Below, one piece after another: positions 1 to 9,023 of a stretch of DNA of 64,000 nt; the stretch's first letter is position 1, and every line of letters starts with the position of its first letter. Origin of the DNA: Roseobacter sp. MH60115 (GTDB lineage Bacteria; Pseudomonadota; Alphaproteobacteria; Rhodobacterales; Rhodobacteraceae). Where the stretch lies: the NCBI RefSeq assembly GCF_015644665.1, contig NZ_JADOBQ010000002.1, positions 62,001-126,000 of the forward strand, given 5' to 3'. Position numbers and translations under genes: made by a program. The notes under the pieces are model-generated. The model did no database searches. It worked only from the letters and a program-made list of their open reading frames with translations, and was not told the origin of the DNA.

Positions 1-2709
1 GTCATACGACGACCATTCATCGGATGCCTGAGCGTTTCCGTTTTGATCCTGCTGGTTTTCGACATCACCAACGTCGATGGAAAATGTATCGCTCCCGGTC
101 ATCGTCTGACCGTTGAAAGCAGTATCCGTCGTTGTGATTTCACCCGTGATCACCCCCTCGAAGTTCGGTGGGGGTGCCAGTTCGAGCAGGGACAGGTCCC
201 ACCCGGACAGATCGATCTCCCCACCGTCTGCAACTGCGACGTTGTCATCGCTGATGAGGATCGTATCCGCCGGCAGGCCCGATATCTTAACCGTCGCGGC
301 ATCGGACAAGGAGTCGTCGTCAATGCCGAGAGCAAGCATGCCATTTTGAGGCACCGCCATTTCATCGTTTGCGGTTACAAGTTCCCGACCGTCGGTGCCC
401 GGGCCTTCCCACTCCAGTTTAAGACCGGCATGGCCGTAGTTTTCGAAGTATCGCACTTCAATCTCATGAGTGCCGGGCTCCAACTCTATTTCGCCCGTGC
501 GTGTCCGGTAGCCGTGCAGACCATCGTTGTCGATGACTTCCTCACCATTGATGAGTAGAATGGCGCCATCATCGCCGCCCAGAAAGAAGTCGAACGACCC
601 ACTTTCCGTCACTTCAATGCTGCCGGTGATTTGCACGCCGAATGTGTCCTTTGACCCATCTTCCCAGAAGGACTCGCGGCTATTGGTATAGTTGATCTCG
701 CCCACGACCTCCTCATGCGTGGCCTCGCTGGACCAATCGATCTGGTCGAGCTTCGACAGGCTGTGATCCACGTCGAAATAGCTGGCCCTGAAACCGGTTT
801 CCAACTGCGCAGAGGGCGGGGTGATATCGGCCTGATTGACCGCGAAATTCAGATCGTTGATCACGGATACCGCGCCCTCATCGCCGATCTGCGTCGTTGT
901 CACCACCTGTGCGGATACTTGCCCGATGAATTCAATCGGTGTCGCCACGGTTAGCAACGACAAATCCATGCCCGAGATATCGGCAGTACCATCTGCGTCC
1001 GCCTCGACGTTCACGTCACCGGCTGTCAATATCGTGCCGGGCGGAAGGCCCTCAATATGATGAGACACCTGGTCCGCCGTCGCAGTTTCCGGCACCGCCA
1101 CGTCGATTTCCAGGGCAATCGGCATGCCGTTCACGGTTTGCAGGTCCTCTGTCCCCGGCGCGGTCACCAACTCGCGCCCGTCCGTTCCGGGGCCTTCCCA
1201 TTCCAGTTTCAGGCCCGCATGCCCGTAGTTCTCAAAGTAGCGCACCTCAATGCTGTGGGTGCCCGGCTCCAACTCGATCTCGCCACTTCGCGTACGGAAA
1301 CCATGCAGCCCGTCGTTGTCGATGACCTCTTCGCCATTGATTAACAGGACCACGCCATCATCACCGCCGATGAAGAAGTCGAAAATGCCACCTTCTTCCA
1401 CTTCGATGTTGCCGGTAATCTTTGCGCCGAACGTGTCCTTTGACCCGCCTTCCCAGAAGGAGTCGCGGCTGTTGGTGTAGTTGATCTCACCCACGACTTC
1501 TTCGTGCGTGGCTTCGCCGGACCAGTCGATTTGATCCAGTTTGGACAGGCGATGATCCACGTCGTAGTAGCTGGCATGAAAGCCGGAGGTCATTGTCGCG
1601 CTGGCTGGCTCCACCACGCTGAACTCAAGTGTCTGAGTGATTGTTTCGCCACCCTGATCGGTGACGGTCACGTCAATGGCGAGCGCTCCGGCGTCGTCGG
1701 GGTCCAGGGAAATGCCATCCCGCAGCTTCAACTGGCCCTGCGATACCTCAAACCTGTCGTCAGAAACGGCGAATTCGTAGCTTCCCTCTTCATCGGGATC
1801 GATCACGTTCACCTGCCCGACGACGGCACCAGGCTGGTTTGCGGCAATCAGGCTCTGATCGATGGAGGCGCTTGTCGGCGCTTCGTTCACATCACCGACG
1901 ACGACCTCAAATGTTTCGGTCAGGCTTGCGCCATCGGCATCGGTGGCCGTCACGTCAAAGCGCAGCGAAGACTGTTCCTCGTGGTCCAGGGAAACGCCGG
2001 GTTTCAGCCTGATCTGCCCATCAGAGATTTCAAACCGGTCGTCCGATATAGAAAACGTATGTTGATCACTCGCGTTCGGATCCACAACGGAGAGCTGACC
2101 CACAACGGCGCCTTCATCGTTTTCGACAAGCTCCGCCCTGCTCAGGGCAATTTGCGTCGGCGCCTCGTTTGGGGCCGGTGCGTCGTCTTCAACCGCCGGG
2201 GCATCGTCCTTTTCGGAGGTCGTGGCAGTCGCTGCCCGCGACTGCGGTGCGCCGGTTTCAGGGCTTGTAGTTTCAGTTTCTTCAGTGGGTACGGAGGTGA
2301 AAGCGCCTGCGCCTGCATTGTCCTGCGGCGTTTGGAACGCGGAGACTTCAGGCTGCGCCACCTCGGCCTCCGGGCCGTTCAGTGATCTGTCCGTGGCCGG
2401 GTCAGCGGGTTGCTGCGTGTCGCCTGTGGCATTATCAGATGTTGCCGTAGTCGGTGCAGTGGGTGCGGAGGTTTCATCCCCGGCCAAAGGCGCAGGCTCG
2501 ACGCCATCAGATATGATGGCAGAGGATTTTTCCGACCCCTCAGCCTCTGCGCCATCATCCTCGCCATAGTGCAGGTTACTGCGTGACGCATCTTCCTGTG
2601 TCACATCCCCGCGCAGCGATTGAACAGCCACCTTTTCCTTGGTCGAACTTGTGTCCTCGCCCTCGGCAATAAACGCTTCGCTAACGTCAACCTCGTTGTT
2701 CTCGGCCAT
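1..2709 (-). CDS. Large secreted adhesin-like protein with cadherin-like and tandem PA14 domains (N-terminal 903 codons, runs off left edge)
   Basis: The reading frame stays open from an ATG at 2709 to the left edge, so the C-terminus is missing. AGGAG lies six bases before the start. Residues 1-180 are acidic, low-complexity and lack a Sec signal, as expected for a type I secretion substrate whose signal would be C-terminal. About residues 180-365 hold two cadherin-like repeats (the spacing EVVVGDVNEAP is typical). Residues about 373-510 and 636-773 are two nearly identical PA14-type domains, with FFIGGDDG and VRYFENYGHAGLKLEWEGPG motifs; PA14 domains usually bind carbohydrate. The gene is divergent from a three-gene type I secretion unit, its probable exporter. 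A surface adhesin or matrix protein is the likeliest role; RTX repeats, if any, would be off the window. Confidence 0.85.
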   Translation of the reverse strand, partial: MAENNEVDVSEAFIAEGEDTSSTKEKVAVQSLRGDVTQEDASRSNLHYGEDDGAEAEGSEKSSAIISDGVEPAPLAGDETSAPTAPTTATSDNATGDTQQPADPATDRSLNGPEAEVAQPEVSAFQTPQDNAGAGAFTSVPTEETETTSPETGAPQSRAATATTSEKDDAPAVEDDAPAPNEAPTQIALSRAELVENDEGAVVGQLSVVDPNASDQHTFSISDDRFEISDGQIRLKPGVSLDHEEQSSLRFDVTATDADGASLTETFEVVVGDVNEAPTSASIDQSLIAANQPGAVVGQVNVIDPDEEGSYEFAVSDDRFEVSQGQLKLRDGISLDPDDAGALAIDVTVTDQGGETITQTLEFSVVEPASATMTSGFHASYYDVDHRLSKLDQIDWSGEATHEEVVGEINYTNSRDSFWEGGSKDTFGAKITGNIEVEEGGIFDFFIGGDDGVVLLINGEEVIDNDGLHGFRTRSGEIELEPGTHSIEVRYFENYGHAGLKLEWEGPGTDGRELVTAPGTEDLQTVNGMPIALEIDVAVPETATADQVSHHIEGLPPGTILTAGDVNVEADADGTADISGMDLSLLTVATPIEFIGQVSAQVVTTTQIGDEGAVSVINDLNFAVNQADITPPSAQLETGFRASYFDVDHSLSKLDQIDWSSEATHEEVVGEINYTNSRESFWEDGSKDTFGVQITGSIEVTESGSFDFFLGGDDGAILLINGEEVIDNDGLHGYRTRTGEIELEPGTHEIEVRYFENYGHAGLKLEWEGPGTDGRELVTANDEMAVPQNGMLALGIDDDSLSDAATVKISGLPADTILISDDNVAVADGGEIDLSGWDLSLLELAPPPNFEGVITGEITTTDTAFNGQTMTGSDTFSIDVGDVENQQDQNGNAQASDEWSSYD

Positions 2710-2889
2710 CTTCAACTCCTAACCACGCACATGCATCAGCGTGCATTTACATTAAGGTGCGCTTTATGAGTGAGGATTTAAGCGGCTGATTTTATTACAA
2801 TTGGTTTCATCTGGGGACACGAATGAACGTTTTCATAACCAAATGGGGTCAAGTGTTCAGCACACCGGTTGAGGGGAGTGTGTTCCGCC
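2710..2889. promoter_or_regulatory. Divergent promoter region between adhesin and its secretion genes
   Basis: This 180-bp AT-richer stretch separates the start of the minus-strand adhesin gene from the plus-strand secretion genes and must hold both promoters. I did not find an unambiguous -35/-10 pair or a clear operator. Confidence 0.4.
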
Positions 2890-4602
2890 GTGCGGCCAAA
2901 AACCACAGGATTAAGCGACAAGATCAAGCCGCCGCGCATGGGGACATCGGTCATCGTCTCATCGCTGGCGATCAACATGCTTGGCCTGGCGTTGCCTTTG
3001 GTTGTCCTGCAGGTTTTCGACCGGGTCATTCCGTTTGAGTCGCACGCGACGTTGACACTCCTCTTCATCGGTCTTTGCGTGACGACCGCGCTGGATTTCT
3101 TTCTGAAATGGGCACGAATTGTCGTCATGGGACATCAGGGGGAGCAGTTTGAGCTCTCGCTGGGCGACCACTTTATGGATCGTTCGCTGAATGCAGAACC
3201 GAGCGCTTATGACGCGTCATCAACCGGTGTCCATCTGGAAAGGTTGAACGCTTTTGCCCAATTGCGGGACTACTACAGCGGCCAGGGCCGCCTGTTTTCG
3301 ATTGATGTGCCGTTCACCGCGATTTTTATTGTGATGATCGGCCTGATCGGCGGCTGGCTGGTGCTCGTGCCGCTGGCCAGTCTGGTCTTGTTGTACCTCT
3401 TCAAAACAATCCTTCAGCGGGCGCAGGGACCGATTTTTGAAAAGCGCAAAGTATTGGACGGAAGACGCTATTCCTTCCTGATCGAGTGTCTGTCGCAAAT
3501 CCTGACGGTCAAGGCGGATACGATGGAACCGCAACTGCTGCGCCGCTACGAACTTTTGCAGAAACAGTCGGTCGATATCAGTCAGAGCCTGATCCACGTA
3601 TCCGGGTTTTCACAGTCGTTCGGGGCGCTCTTTTCGCAAGCTGCCGTTGCTGCGATGGGTCTTCTGGGTGGGTACCTCGTCATCATCGGGCAAATCGGCA
3701 TCGCAGAACTGGCAGCCTGTATGTTGCTCAACGGGCGCACCGTGCAACCCTTGCTGAAGATGCTGGGGCATTGGGCGCAGACAGAAAGCATTGATGCAGC
3801 CCAGGCAAAAGTCGATGAGATCTCGGCATTGCAGCAGCGCAACGCATCCGCTGAATTCATTCATGCGCTTGAAGGGCGCTTAAGGTTCGATGGTGTTTCG
3901 GCGGGCCGCGATGACCAGGAAAACCTGATCTTTTCTGACGTTAACCTGGACGTGAAACCAGGTGAGGCACTGAGTGTTGTCGGAGAGGCGGGCTCCGGAC
4001 AGGCGACATTCATGCGCCTTATTCTGGGCGAGCAGCAACCAAGGTCAGGTCAAATCTACATAGATGAAAGGCCTGTCGCAGAGTTTTCCGCCACCCGCGG
4101 TCATCGTGGCATTGTCTATGTGGACGAGACGCCAGCGATTTTTTCGGGGTCGATCTTGGAAAACATTTCCTGCTTTGGAGAAGGCGAAGCCATCGCGCGC
4201 AGTCTCTCCATCTCAGCTGAGCTGGGGTTGGAGAAGAAGGTGCATCATATGCCGATGGGGTATAGCACTCCAATGGGGCAGGTGGGGCAGGTTGCCTCCA
4301 GTCTTGCTCTGTTGCAGACCATCGCGTTGGTCCGAGCGCTTGCGCTGGAACCCCGTATTTTGTTGATCAACGACGCAACCTCCGCGATGGATGAGCGTGC
4401 CGTCGCGCGATTGGCGCAGTTTCTGCAGGTAGTCAAAGGCAAGACCACACTTGTGATGGCGACGCCGAGACAGCAACTTCTTTCCCTTGCGGATCAGTCC
4501 ATCATGCTGGTCGACAGCACCGCAGACAGCCTGCTGCTCTGGGATCATGACGCCGAAGATGATGCCGCAACCGCTGCAGCTCTGGCGACAAGGAGCGCGT
4601 GA
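2890..4602 (+). CDS. Type I secretion ABC protein with degenerate nucleotide-binding domain
   Basis: The protein has an ABC exporter membrane domain (about residues 20-310) with the T1SS hallmark PLVVLQVFDRVIP and a C-terminal nucleotide-binding domain. The ATPase motifs are degraded. Walker A at about residue 365 reads GEAGSGQAT, with Gln for the essential Lys. The signature region has no LSGGQ. Walker B ends in ND at residues 494-495, so the catalytic Glu is Asp. It is therefore probably a non-hydrolysing half that pairs with the next gene product. The start is uncertain: an in-frame stop at 2836 limits it, TTG 2869 has no good ribosome site, and GTG 2890 follows AGGGGAG, so I chose 2890. 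It overlaps the next gene by one base and should export the divergently encoded adhesin. Confidence 0.85.
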   Translation: MRPKTTGLSDKIKPPRMGTSVIVSSLAINMLGLALPLVVLQVFDRVIPFESHATLTLLFIGLCVTTALDFFLKWARIVVMGHQGEQFELSLGDHFMDRSLNAEPSAYDASSTGVHLERLNAFAQLRDYYSGQGRLFSIDVPFTAIFIVMIGLIGGWLVLVPLASLVLLYLFKTILQRAQGPIFEKRKVLDGRRYSFLIECLSQILTVKADTMEPQLLRRYELLQKQSVDISQSLIHVSGFSQSFGALFSQAAVAAMGLLGGYLVIIGQIGIAELAACMLLNGRTVQPLLKMLGHWAQTESIDAAQAKVDEISALQQRNASAEFIHALEGRLRFDGVSAGRDDQENLIFSDVNLDVKPGEALSVVGEAGSGQATFMRLILGEQQPRSGQIYIDERPVAEFSATRGHRGIVYVDETPAIFSGSILENISCFGEGEAIARSLSISAELGLEKKVHHMPMGYSTPMGQVGQVASSLALLQTIALVRALALEPRILLINDATSAMDERAVARLAQFLQVVKGKTTLVMATPRQQLLSLADQSIMLVDSTADSLLLWDHDAEDDAATAAALATRSA

Positions 4603-6692
4603 TGGATACGGTTATTCATCCCGGTCTGGGGCTCTTGCAAAAGCTGATGATGACTGCCGGGTGGCACAGCAGTCACCGGAACCTGACGGAAGCTGCCCCG
4701 CATCTGGCAGATCAGATGTCAGCGGATGACCTTATACTCACCCTCGAAAACCTGGATATCCCGGTATCCGTCGCGCAGGCAGACCAGAAAGAGATTGCCG
4801 AAACGGATTGTCCGGCGCTTTTTGTCGACAGTTCGGGGCAAGTGACCGCCATCCTGTCTGCGGAAAATGGCAAGCTGCTGATCAGCGGTGCAAAATCGGA
4901 TGAGCCTGTCTGGCAGATTCCCTCACAAGACCGTGGTACCATCGTCAAGATCGAACGCTTCGCGCCTTCCGATGAACCACAGACTTTCGAGGATTTTCGC
5001 AAGATCACGGCAGGTTTCCGGGGGCTCCTGCCTTGGCTGGTTGTAGCCTCTTTCATGACGAACCTGATGGGGCTCGCGACGCCGCTGTTGATCATGATGA
5101 TTTACGACCGCGTGATCCCGTCTGGCGCGACGGATCTGGTGGTATCACTCGCTTTGGGCGCCGCATTGATACTTGCGGCAGATGCCGGGTTCAGGTTCGC
5201 GCGCTCCTCGGCAGTTGCTTACATGGGCCGCATTGTCGAGCACCGGTTAGGGCTGGCTCTCTTCCGCAAGCTCATGTCCCTACCACCCGATCAGATCCAG
5301 AAATCGGATGTGGAGCAACAAATCGCCAGGTTCAAACAGTTCGAAGGCATGAGAGACATCTTCTCCGGGCAGGTACTCACAACGGTTTTGGATTTACCCT
5401 TCATCCTTGTCTTTCTGGGGCTCATCTTTGCGCTTGCGCCTCAGGTCGGATTCCTCGTGCTGGGATTGATTGCAGTCTTCATGCTGGCGATCTGGGTGAC
5501 TTTGCCGGTGCAGCAAGTATTGAATGCGCAGGCCGCGTCGATCAAGGCAAGACAGCAAAAGTACCTGTTTGAGACGGTTGGGCAGCAAAGAAATATCTAT
5601 CGGCTTGGTCTTGCAGGGTTCTGGAACGAAAGATACGCCGCCGTTGCCCAGGAATCTGCTGATGCTTCGCGTAAGGCGCGCAAGTTTCAGCATCTCTGCC
5701 AAGCCTTTGGGCAGAGTCTGATGATGATTTCCGGTGTTGGGGCCATTGTCTTGGGTACCCTCGCGGCGATGGGCGGAAACATGTCCTTTGGCGCGCTTAT
5801 TGCCGTCATGGCACTGGTCTGGAAAGTCCTCACGCCTCTGCAGTCGCTTTACTCAAACGCACCGCAAATACTTGGTTTCTTCAAAAGCAGACAGCAGGTC
5901 GACCGCGTCCTTTCCATGCCGCAGGAATTGGTTCGAGGTGCCGCCTCATCCCACCAGAAGGAATTCGAAGGGCGCATCACCCTGAACGGCGTCACACATC
6001 GTTTTGCCGACACAACCACGCCTGCGCTGTCACAGGTGTCATTGGACATTGCTGCGGGCGAGTTTGTTTTGATCGCCGGCAACAATGGCAGTGGTAAAAC
6101 CACATTGCTCGAGGTCATGATGGGACTGCACCAACCGGTCGTAGGTTCCGTTCAGCTTGATGGCATTGACGTCCGCCAGATCCCTGTTGATGATTTGCGA
6201 CAGTCCTTCAGCTATGCGCAGAAAAAGCCTGAGGTTTTTCACGGCACACTGCTTCAGAATTTCCGCCTTGCGGCACCGACGGCACATATCGAAGACATCG
6301 AAGCGATGATTGCCGCGCTTGGGCTCGAGCAGGAAGTCACAGGTTTTTCGGAAGGCTTAAACACGCGCTTGACCGAGAGCTACCGCAAGTCGCTTTCGTC
6401 CGCGACGTCGCGTGGCCTCGCGCTTGCCCGCTGTTTCATCCGGCCCGCAGCTGTCTATCTTTTGAACGAACCGAATGCTGGTCTCGACTACATCCGTAAG
6501 GCTGCGCTGACACGTGTTCTCGAAGGGCTGAAGGGCACCCGCACCATTGTCGTGGTCTCTGATGATCCGGAGTATATTCGACTTGCCGACAGATGTGTCT
6601 TCATGACCGACGGGCGCATCGTGGCCAATGATACCGGCACCGATGGGCAGCGCAAAATCAATGCGCTGATCGCCGCAAACAAGGAATACTGA
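4602..6692 (+). CDS. Type I secretion ABC protein with extra N-terminal domain
   Basis: The protein has 696 residues. An N-terminal region of about 130 residues has the position and size of a degenerate C39-peptidase-like domain but shows no Cys/His catalytic pair. The membrane domain follows (about 140-430), with PLLIMMIYDRVIPSGA typical of T1SS ATPases, and then the nucleotide-binding domain. Walker A is intact (GNNGSGKTT, about residue 493) and the catalytic Glu is present (LLNEP, Glu623), but the signature LSGGQ is replaced by LSSAT and the Walker B Asp by Asn. Paired with the previous protein this suggests a heterodimeric exporter. ATG 4602 was preferred to GTG 4599 because AGGAG lies six bases upstream and it overlaps the upstream stop. 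Confidence 0.88.
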   Translation: MDTVIHPGLGLLQKLMMTAGWHSSHRNLTEAAPHLADQMSADDLILTLENLDIPVSVAQADQKEIAETDCPALFVDSSGQVTAILSAENGKLLISGAKSDEPVWQIPSQDRGTIVKIERFAPSDEPQTFEDFRKITAGFRGLLPWLVVASFMTNLMGLATPLLIMMIYDRVIPSGATDLVVSLALGAALILAADAGFRFARSSAVAYMGRIVEHRLGLALFRKLMSLPPDQIQKSDVEQQIARFKQFEGMRDIFSGQVLTTVLDLPFILVFLGLIFALAPQVGFLVLGLIAVFMLAIWVTLPVQQVLNAQAASIKARQQKYLFETVGQQRNIYRLGLAGFWNERYAAVAQESADASRKARKFQHLCQAFGQSLMMISGVGAIVLGTLAAMGGNMSFGALIAVMALVWKVLTPLQSLYSNAPQILGFFKSRQQVDRVLSMPQELVRGAASSHQKEFEGRITLNGVTHRFADTTTPALSQVSLDIAAGEFVLIAGNNGSGKTTLLEVMMGLHQPVVGSVQLDGIDVRQIPVDDLRQSFSYAQKKPEVFHGTLLQNFRLAAPTAHIEDIEAMIAALGLEQEVTGFSEGLNTRLTESYRKSLSSATSRGLALARCFIRPAAVYLLNEPNAGLDYIRKAALTRVLEGLKGTRTIVVVSDDPEYIRLADRCVFMTDGRIVANDTGTDGQRKINALIAANKEY

Positions 6693-6693
6693 C

Positions 6694-8019
6694 ATGGCCA
6701 TTTTCACGCGCCGAAAAGATCAGATGGGCGTTTTCGACCGCAAAACCGCCCGCAAGAAGAACCGCGAACCGCGTATATCGGCCATGGTTGTTTTCACGCT
6801 TGCAGCGTTTCTTGCGGGCGCAGTCACACTTGCCACACGGACAACCATTCCGGAACTTGCGCGCGCCACGGGGGAGATCACGACGCTTGGGCGCGCCTAT
6901 CAAGTCGAGACCATCAACAGCGGGGTCGTCAATTCGGTACTGGTAAAAGAAGGCCAGCAAGTCAGCGAAGGTCAGATATTGGCGACTCTCACATCGCCCA
7001 GTCTGGAGCGCAATATTCGAAGCGTGCAGCAGCAATACAACGCGGTTCTCTCCAGGACGGAAACGCTTTCGTCCATTCTCGAGCATCTTGATCGTCCCGA
7101 CAAGGATCGGTCAGCGTTGAGCCGCTCCTCCGAACAAGGGGAGGATTACGTGAGCTCGCGTCTCTATCTGCACGAGTTGCAAAAGGAGATTTCGCGCGGC
7201 AGGGCGGAAAGCCTCAGGGTCATTATCGAAAGATTGGAGAATGCTGAGGCGCTGATGCAAAGCCGTGTTGCGGAGAAGGAAGCGTCGGTTGATCGACTTT
7301 TGAAGCTTTTTGAATCCGGCAGCATTACCCGTGTCAGGCTCGACGCGGAGCAGCAATCTTTGGATGAGCTTAGAGGGCGGCTGATCGACGCCCGCATCGA
7401 ACTGGCTACAACCAGCGCGAATTACACCGAAGTCCGCGATAAACCGCTTGAAAGCGATTTGGCATTGCGAGAGCAAACCCTGACACAGCTTTTTGACTTG
7501 CTGCAGGAAAGAGACGCGCTGGCCACTCAGCTTGCTGCGCTGGAAGACCAACGTGAAGAGCTGTTGGTACGTGCGCCCAGCGGTGGCGTCATTCAGTCGG
7601 TCGATTTTCCGAGGATAGGCGAAATCGTTGAGGCGGGTGCCACGATCTTTGAACTCATCAACACAAACGATCAACTGGTGGCAGAAATCAAGGTGGGTGA
7701 GGCGGACATTGGTCACATTCGTCGCGGCGACAAGGTCTCCTTGAAACTCACCACGTTCGATTCGCGCCGCTATGGTGAAGTAACTGGGACGATCTCAAGC
7801 CTGTCGCCAACGGTGGTTGTCGATCCACAGGATGGTCAGGTTTACTTCCGCGGTGTTGTGGAACTCCACAGTCTCACGATCGGCGCCGGCGAGTTCGAAA
7901 AACCTTTGCGAGTCGGTATGACGGGCAGCGCCGAGATTGTGACGGACGAGCGCAGCATGTTGGCGTATCTCGCAAAGCCGGTGTATCGCTCTTTGGAGCG
8001 GGCCTTTGGGGAACGTTGA
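6694..8019 (+). CDS. HlyD-family periplasmic adaptor of type I secretion
   Basis: The 441-residue protein has a cytoplasmic N-terminus, one membrane segment at about residues 28-46, a split lipoyl/biotinyl-like domain (YQVETINSGVVNSVLVKEGQ) and a long coiled-coil hairpin (about 105-285). The second lipoyl half (RAPSGGVIQSVDFPRIGEIV) and a beta-barrel domain follow. This is the standard membrane fusion protein that links the inner-membrane ABC pair to an outer-membrane TolC-like channel. It starts one base after the stop of the second ABC gene, so the three genes form one operon. No TolC-like gene is in the window. The last 150 bases before the next gene hold nothing I recognise. Confidence 0.93.
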   Translation: MAIFTRRKDQMGVFDRKTARKKNREPRISAMVVFTLAAFLAGAVTLATRTTIPELARATGEITTLGRAYQVETINSGVVNSVLVKEGQQVSEGQILATLTSPSLERNIRSVQQQYNAVLSRTETLSSILEHLDRPDKDRSALSRSSEQGEDYVSSRLYLHELQKEISRGRAESLRVIIERLENAEALMQSRVAEKEASVDRLLKLFESGSITRVRLDAEQQSLDELRGRLIDARIELATTSANYTEVRDKPLESDLALREQTLTQLFDLLQERDALATQLAALEDQREELLVRAPSGGVIQSVDFPRIGEIVEAGATIFELINTNDQLVAEIKVGEADIGHIRRGDKVSLKLTTFDSRRYGEVTGTISSLSPTVVVDPQDGQVYFRGVVELHSLTIGAGEFEKPLRVGMTGSAEIVTDERSMLAYLAKPVYRSLERAFGER

Positions 8020-8167
8020 TCCCACGGACTGTGACGATGCCATCTGCGATGAGGACTATGTTGATCTCTTCACGAAGGTCGGTGTTTCTCTTTCGAAAGC
8101 AGTAGTAATCCTTCTGTCGACAGTAAAGGGCTCGGTCACCATCCGGCGTTGACGCGGTGCCGGGGGT

Positions 8168-8926
8168 CTACGCCCAGATCGCCAGGCTGCTATCCCAAAG
8201 CAGCTTGACACCCGCCAAGAAAAGAAACCCATATACGAAACGCGTGAACACGGACTGCGCGATGAACTTGTGTAGCACTGTGCCCAGCGTAATTCCGATC
8301 AGCAACATCGGCACAAGAAGCAAGCTGACCGTCATGCTGTCGCGCGTAAAATGGCCCATACTGCTGTAAGCCACGGTCTTCGTTGCGTTCATGGCAAAGA
8401 AAAACATGGTATTTGTTCCGACAAAGACCGTTTTTTCCATGCCTTGCCGCAGCAGGATGCCCTTGACCGGTGGGCCACCAGCATGTGCCACGAAGCTGGC
8501 GAAACCGGATAACGCTCCAAGTGTGAGAACGGTCGCCTTGCCAGATGGTCGTTTAGAGTGTTTGCTGCGTTCCCCCCAGATGAACTGGGCAACGAAAAAG
8601 AGCGCCAGCATTCCCACGGCACAGCGGATCACATCCGCGCTCATCCATTGAAAGGACATGGCGCCCAGGGCCAATCCAACCGCTGCGCCGGGCAGCAGCA
8701 TCGCGACGATTGCGCGGTTCCAGTGATGTCGATAAGACCACACGATGATCAGGTCCATGGCCAGAAGAACGGGCATCAGGATCGCGACAGCGAGCTGGGG
8801 TGTGATGTAAAGGCTCATCAAGGGCACTGACATCACCCCGAGCCCGCCGCCAAAACCACTCTTTGAAATGCCGGTGATCACTACGGCGCAGGCGGTAACG
8901 AGGTAAAATGACGTGGACAACTCCAT
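8168..8926 (-). CDS. TauE/SafE-family (DUF81) sulfite/anion permease
   Basis: The 252-residue, strongly hydrophobic protein has about eight membrane segments. The N-terminal ISKSGFGGGLGVMSVPL and central FVAHAGGPPVKGILL are the two repeated Gly/Pro-rich motifs of the TauE/SafE family, whose members export sulfite, sulfonates or other organic anions. The start was placed at ATG 8926 because GGAAG lies just upstream; a longer frame would lack a membrane-type N-terminus. It is divergent from a LysR-type regulator, a common arrangement in which the regulator controls the permease. The substrate cannot be told from sequence. Confidence 0.9.
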   Translation of the reverse strand: MELSTSFYLVTACAVVITGISKSGFGGGLGVMSVPLMSLYITPQLAVAILMPVLLAMDLIIVWSYRHHWNRAIVAMLLPGAAVGLALGAMSFQWMSADVIRCAVGMLALFFVAQFIWGERSKHSKRPSGKATVLTLGALSGFASFVAHAGGPPVKGILLRQGMEKTVFVGTNTMFFFAMNATKTVAYSSMGHFTRDSMTVSLLLVPMLLIGITLGTVLHKFIAQSVFTRFVYGFLFLAGVKLLWDSSLAIWA

Positions 8927-8989
8927 GGTGGCTTCCTTCACTACTCCCGTATCCGAATAGACCTGTCGTAAAAATCTGAAAAACGGTTT

Positions 8990-9014
8990 ATTTTCGTTTT
9001 TGAAATCGGAAAAT
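8990..9014. promoter_or_regulatory. Candidate LysR operator (inverted repeat)
   Basis: ATTTTC at 8990-8995 and GAAAAT at 9009-9014 form a perfect 6-bp inverted repeat with a 13-base spacer. They lie between the divergent permease and LysR genes, just upstream of the lysR start. The T-rich/A-rich arms fit the loose T-N11-A LysR-site pattern. The assignment is by position and symmetry only. Confidence 0.35.
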
Positions 9015-9023
9015 GAGATACTA

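Noticed and set aside
1504-2385. 293-codon plus-strand open frame inside the adhesin gene
   Set aside because: It is antisense to the clearly coding minus-strand frame with domain motifs; its translation has no recognisable domain and no ribosome site.
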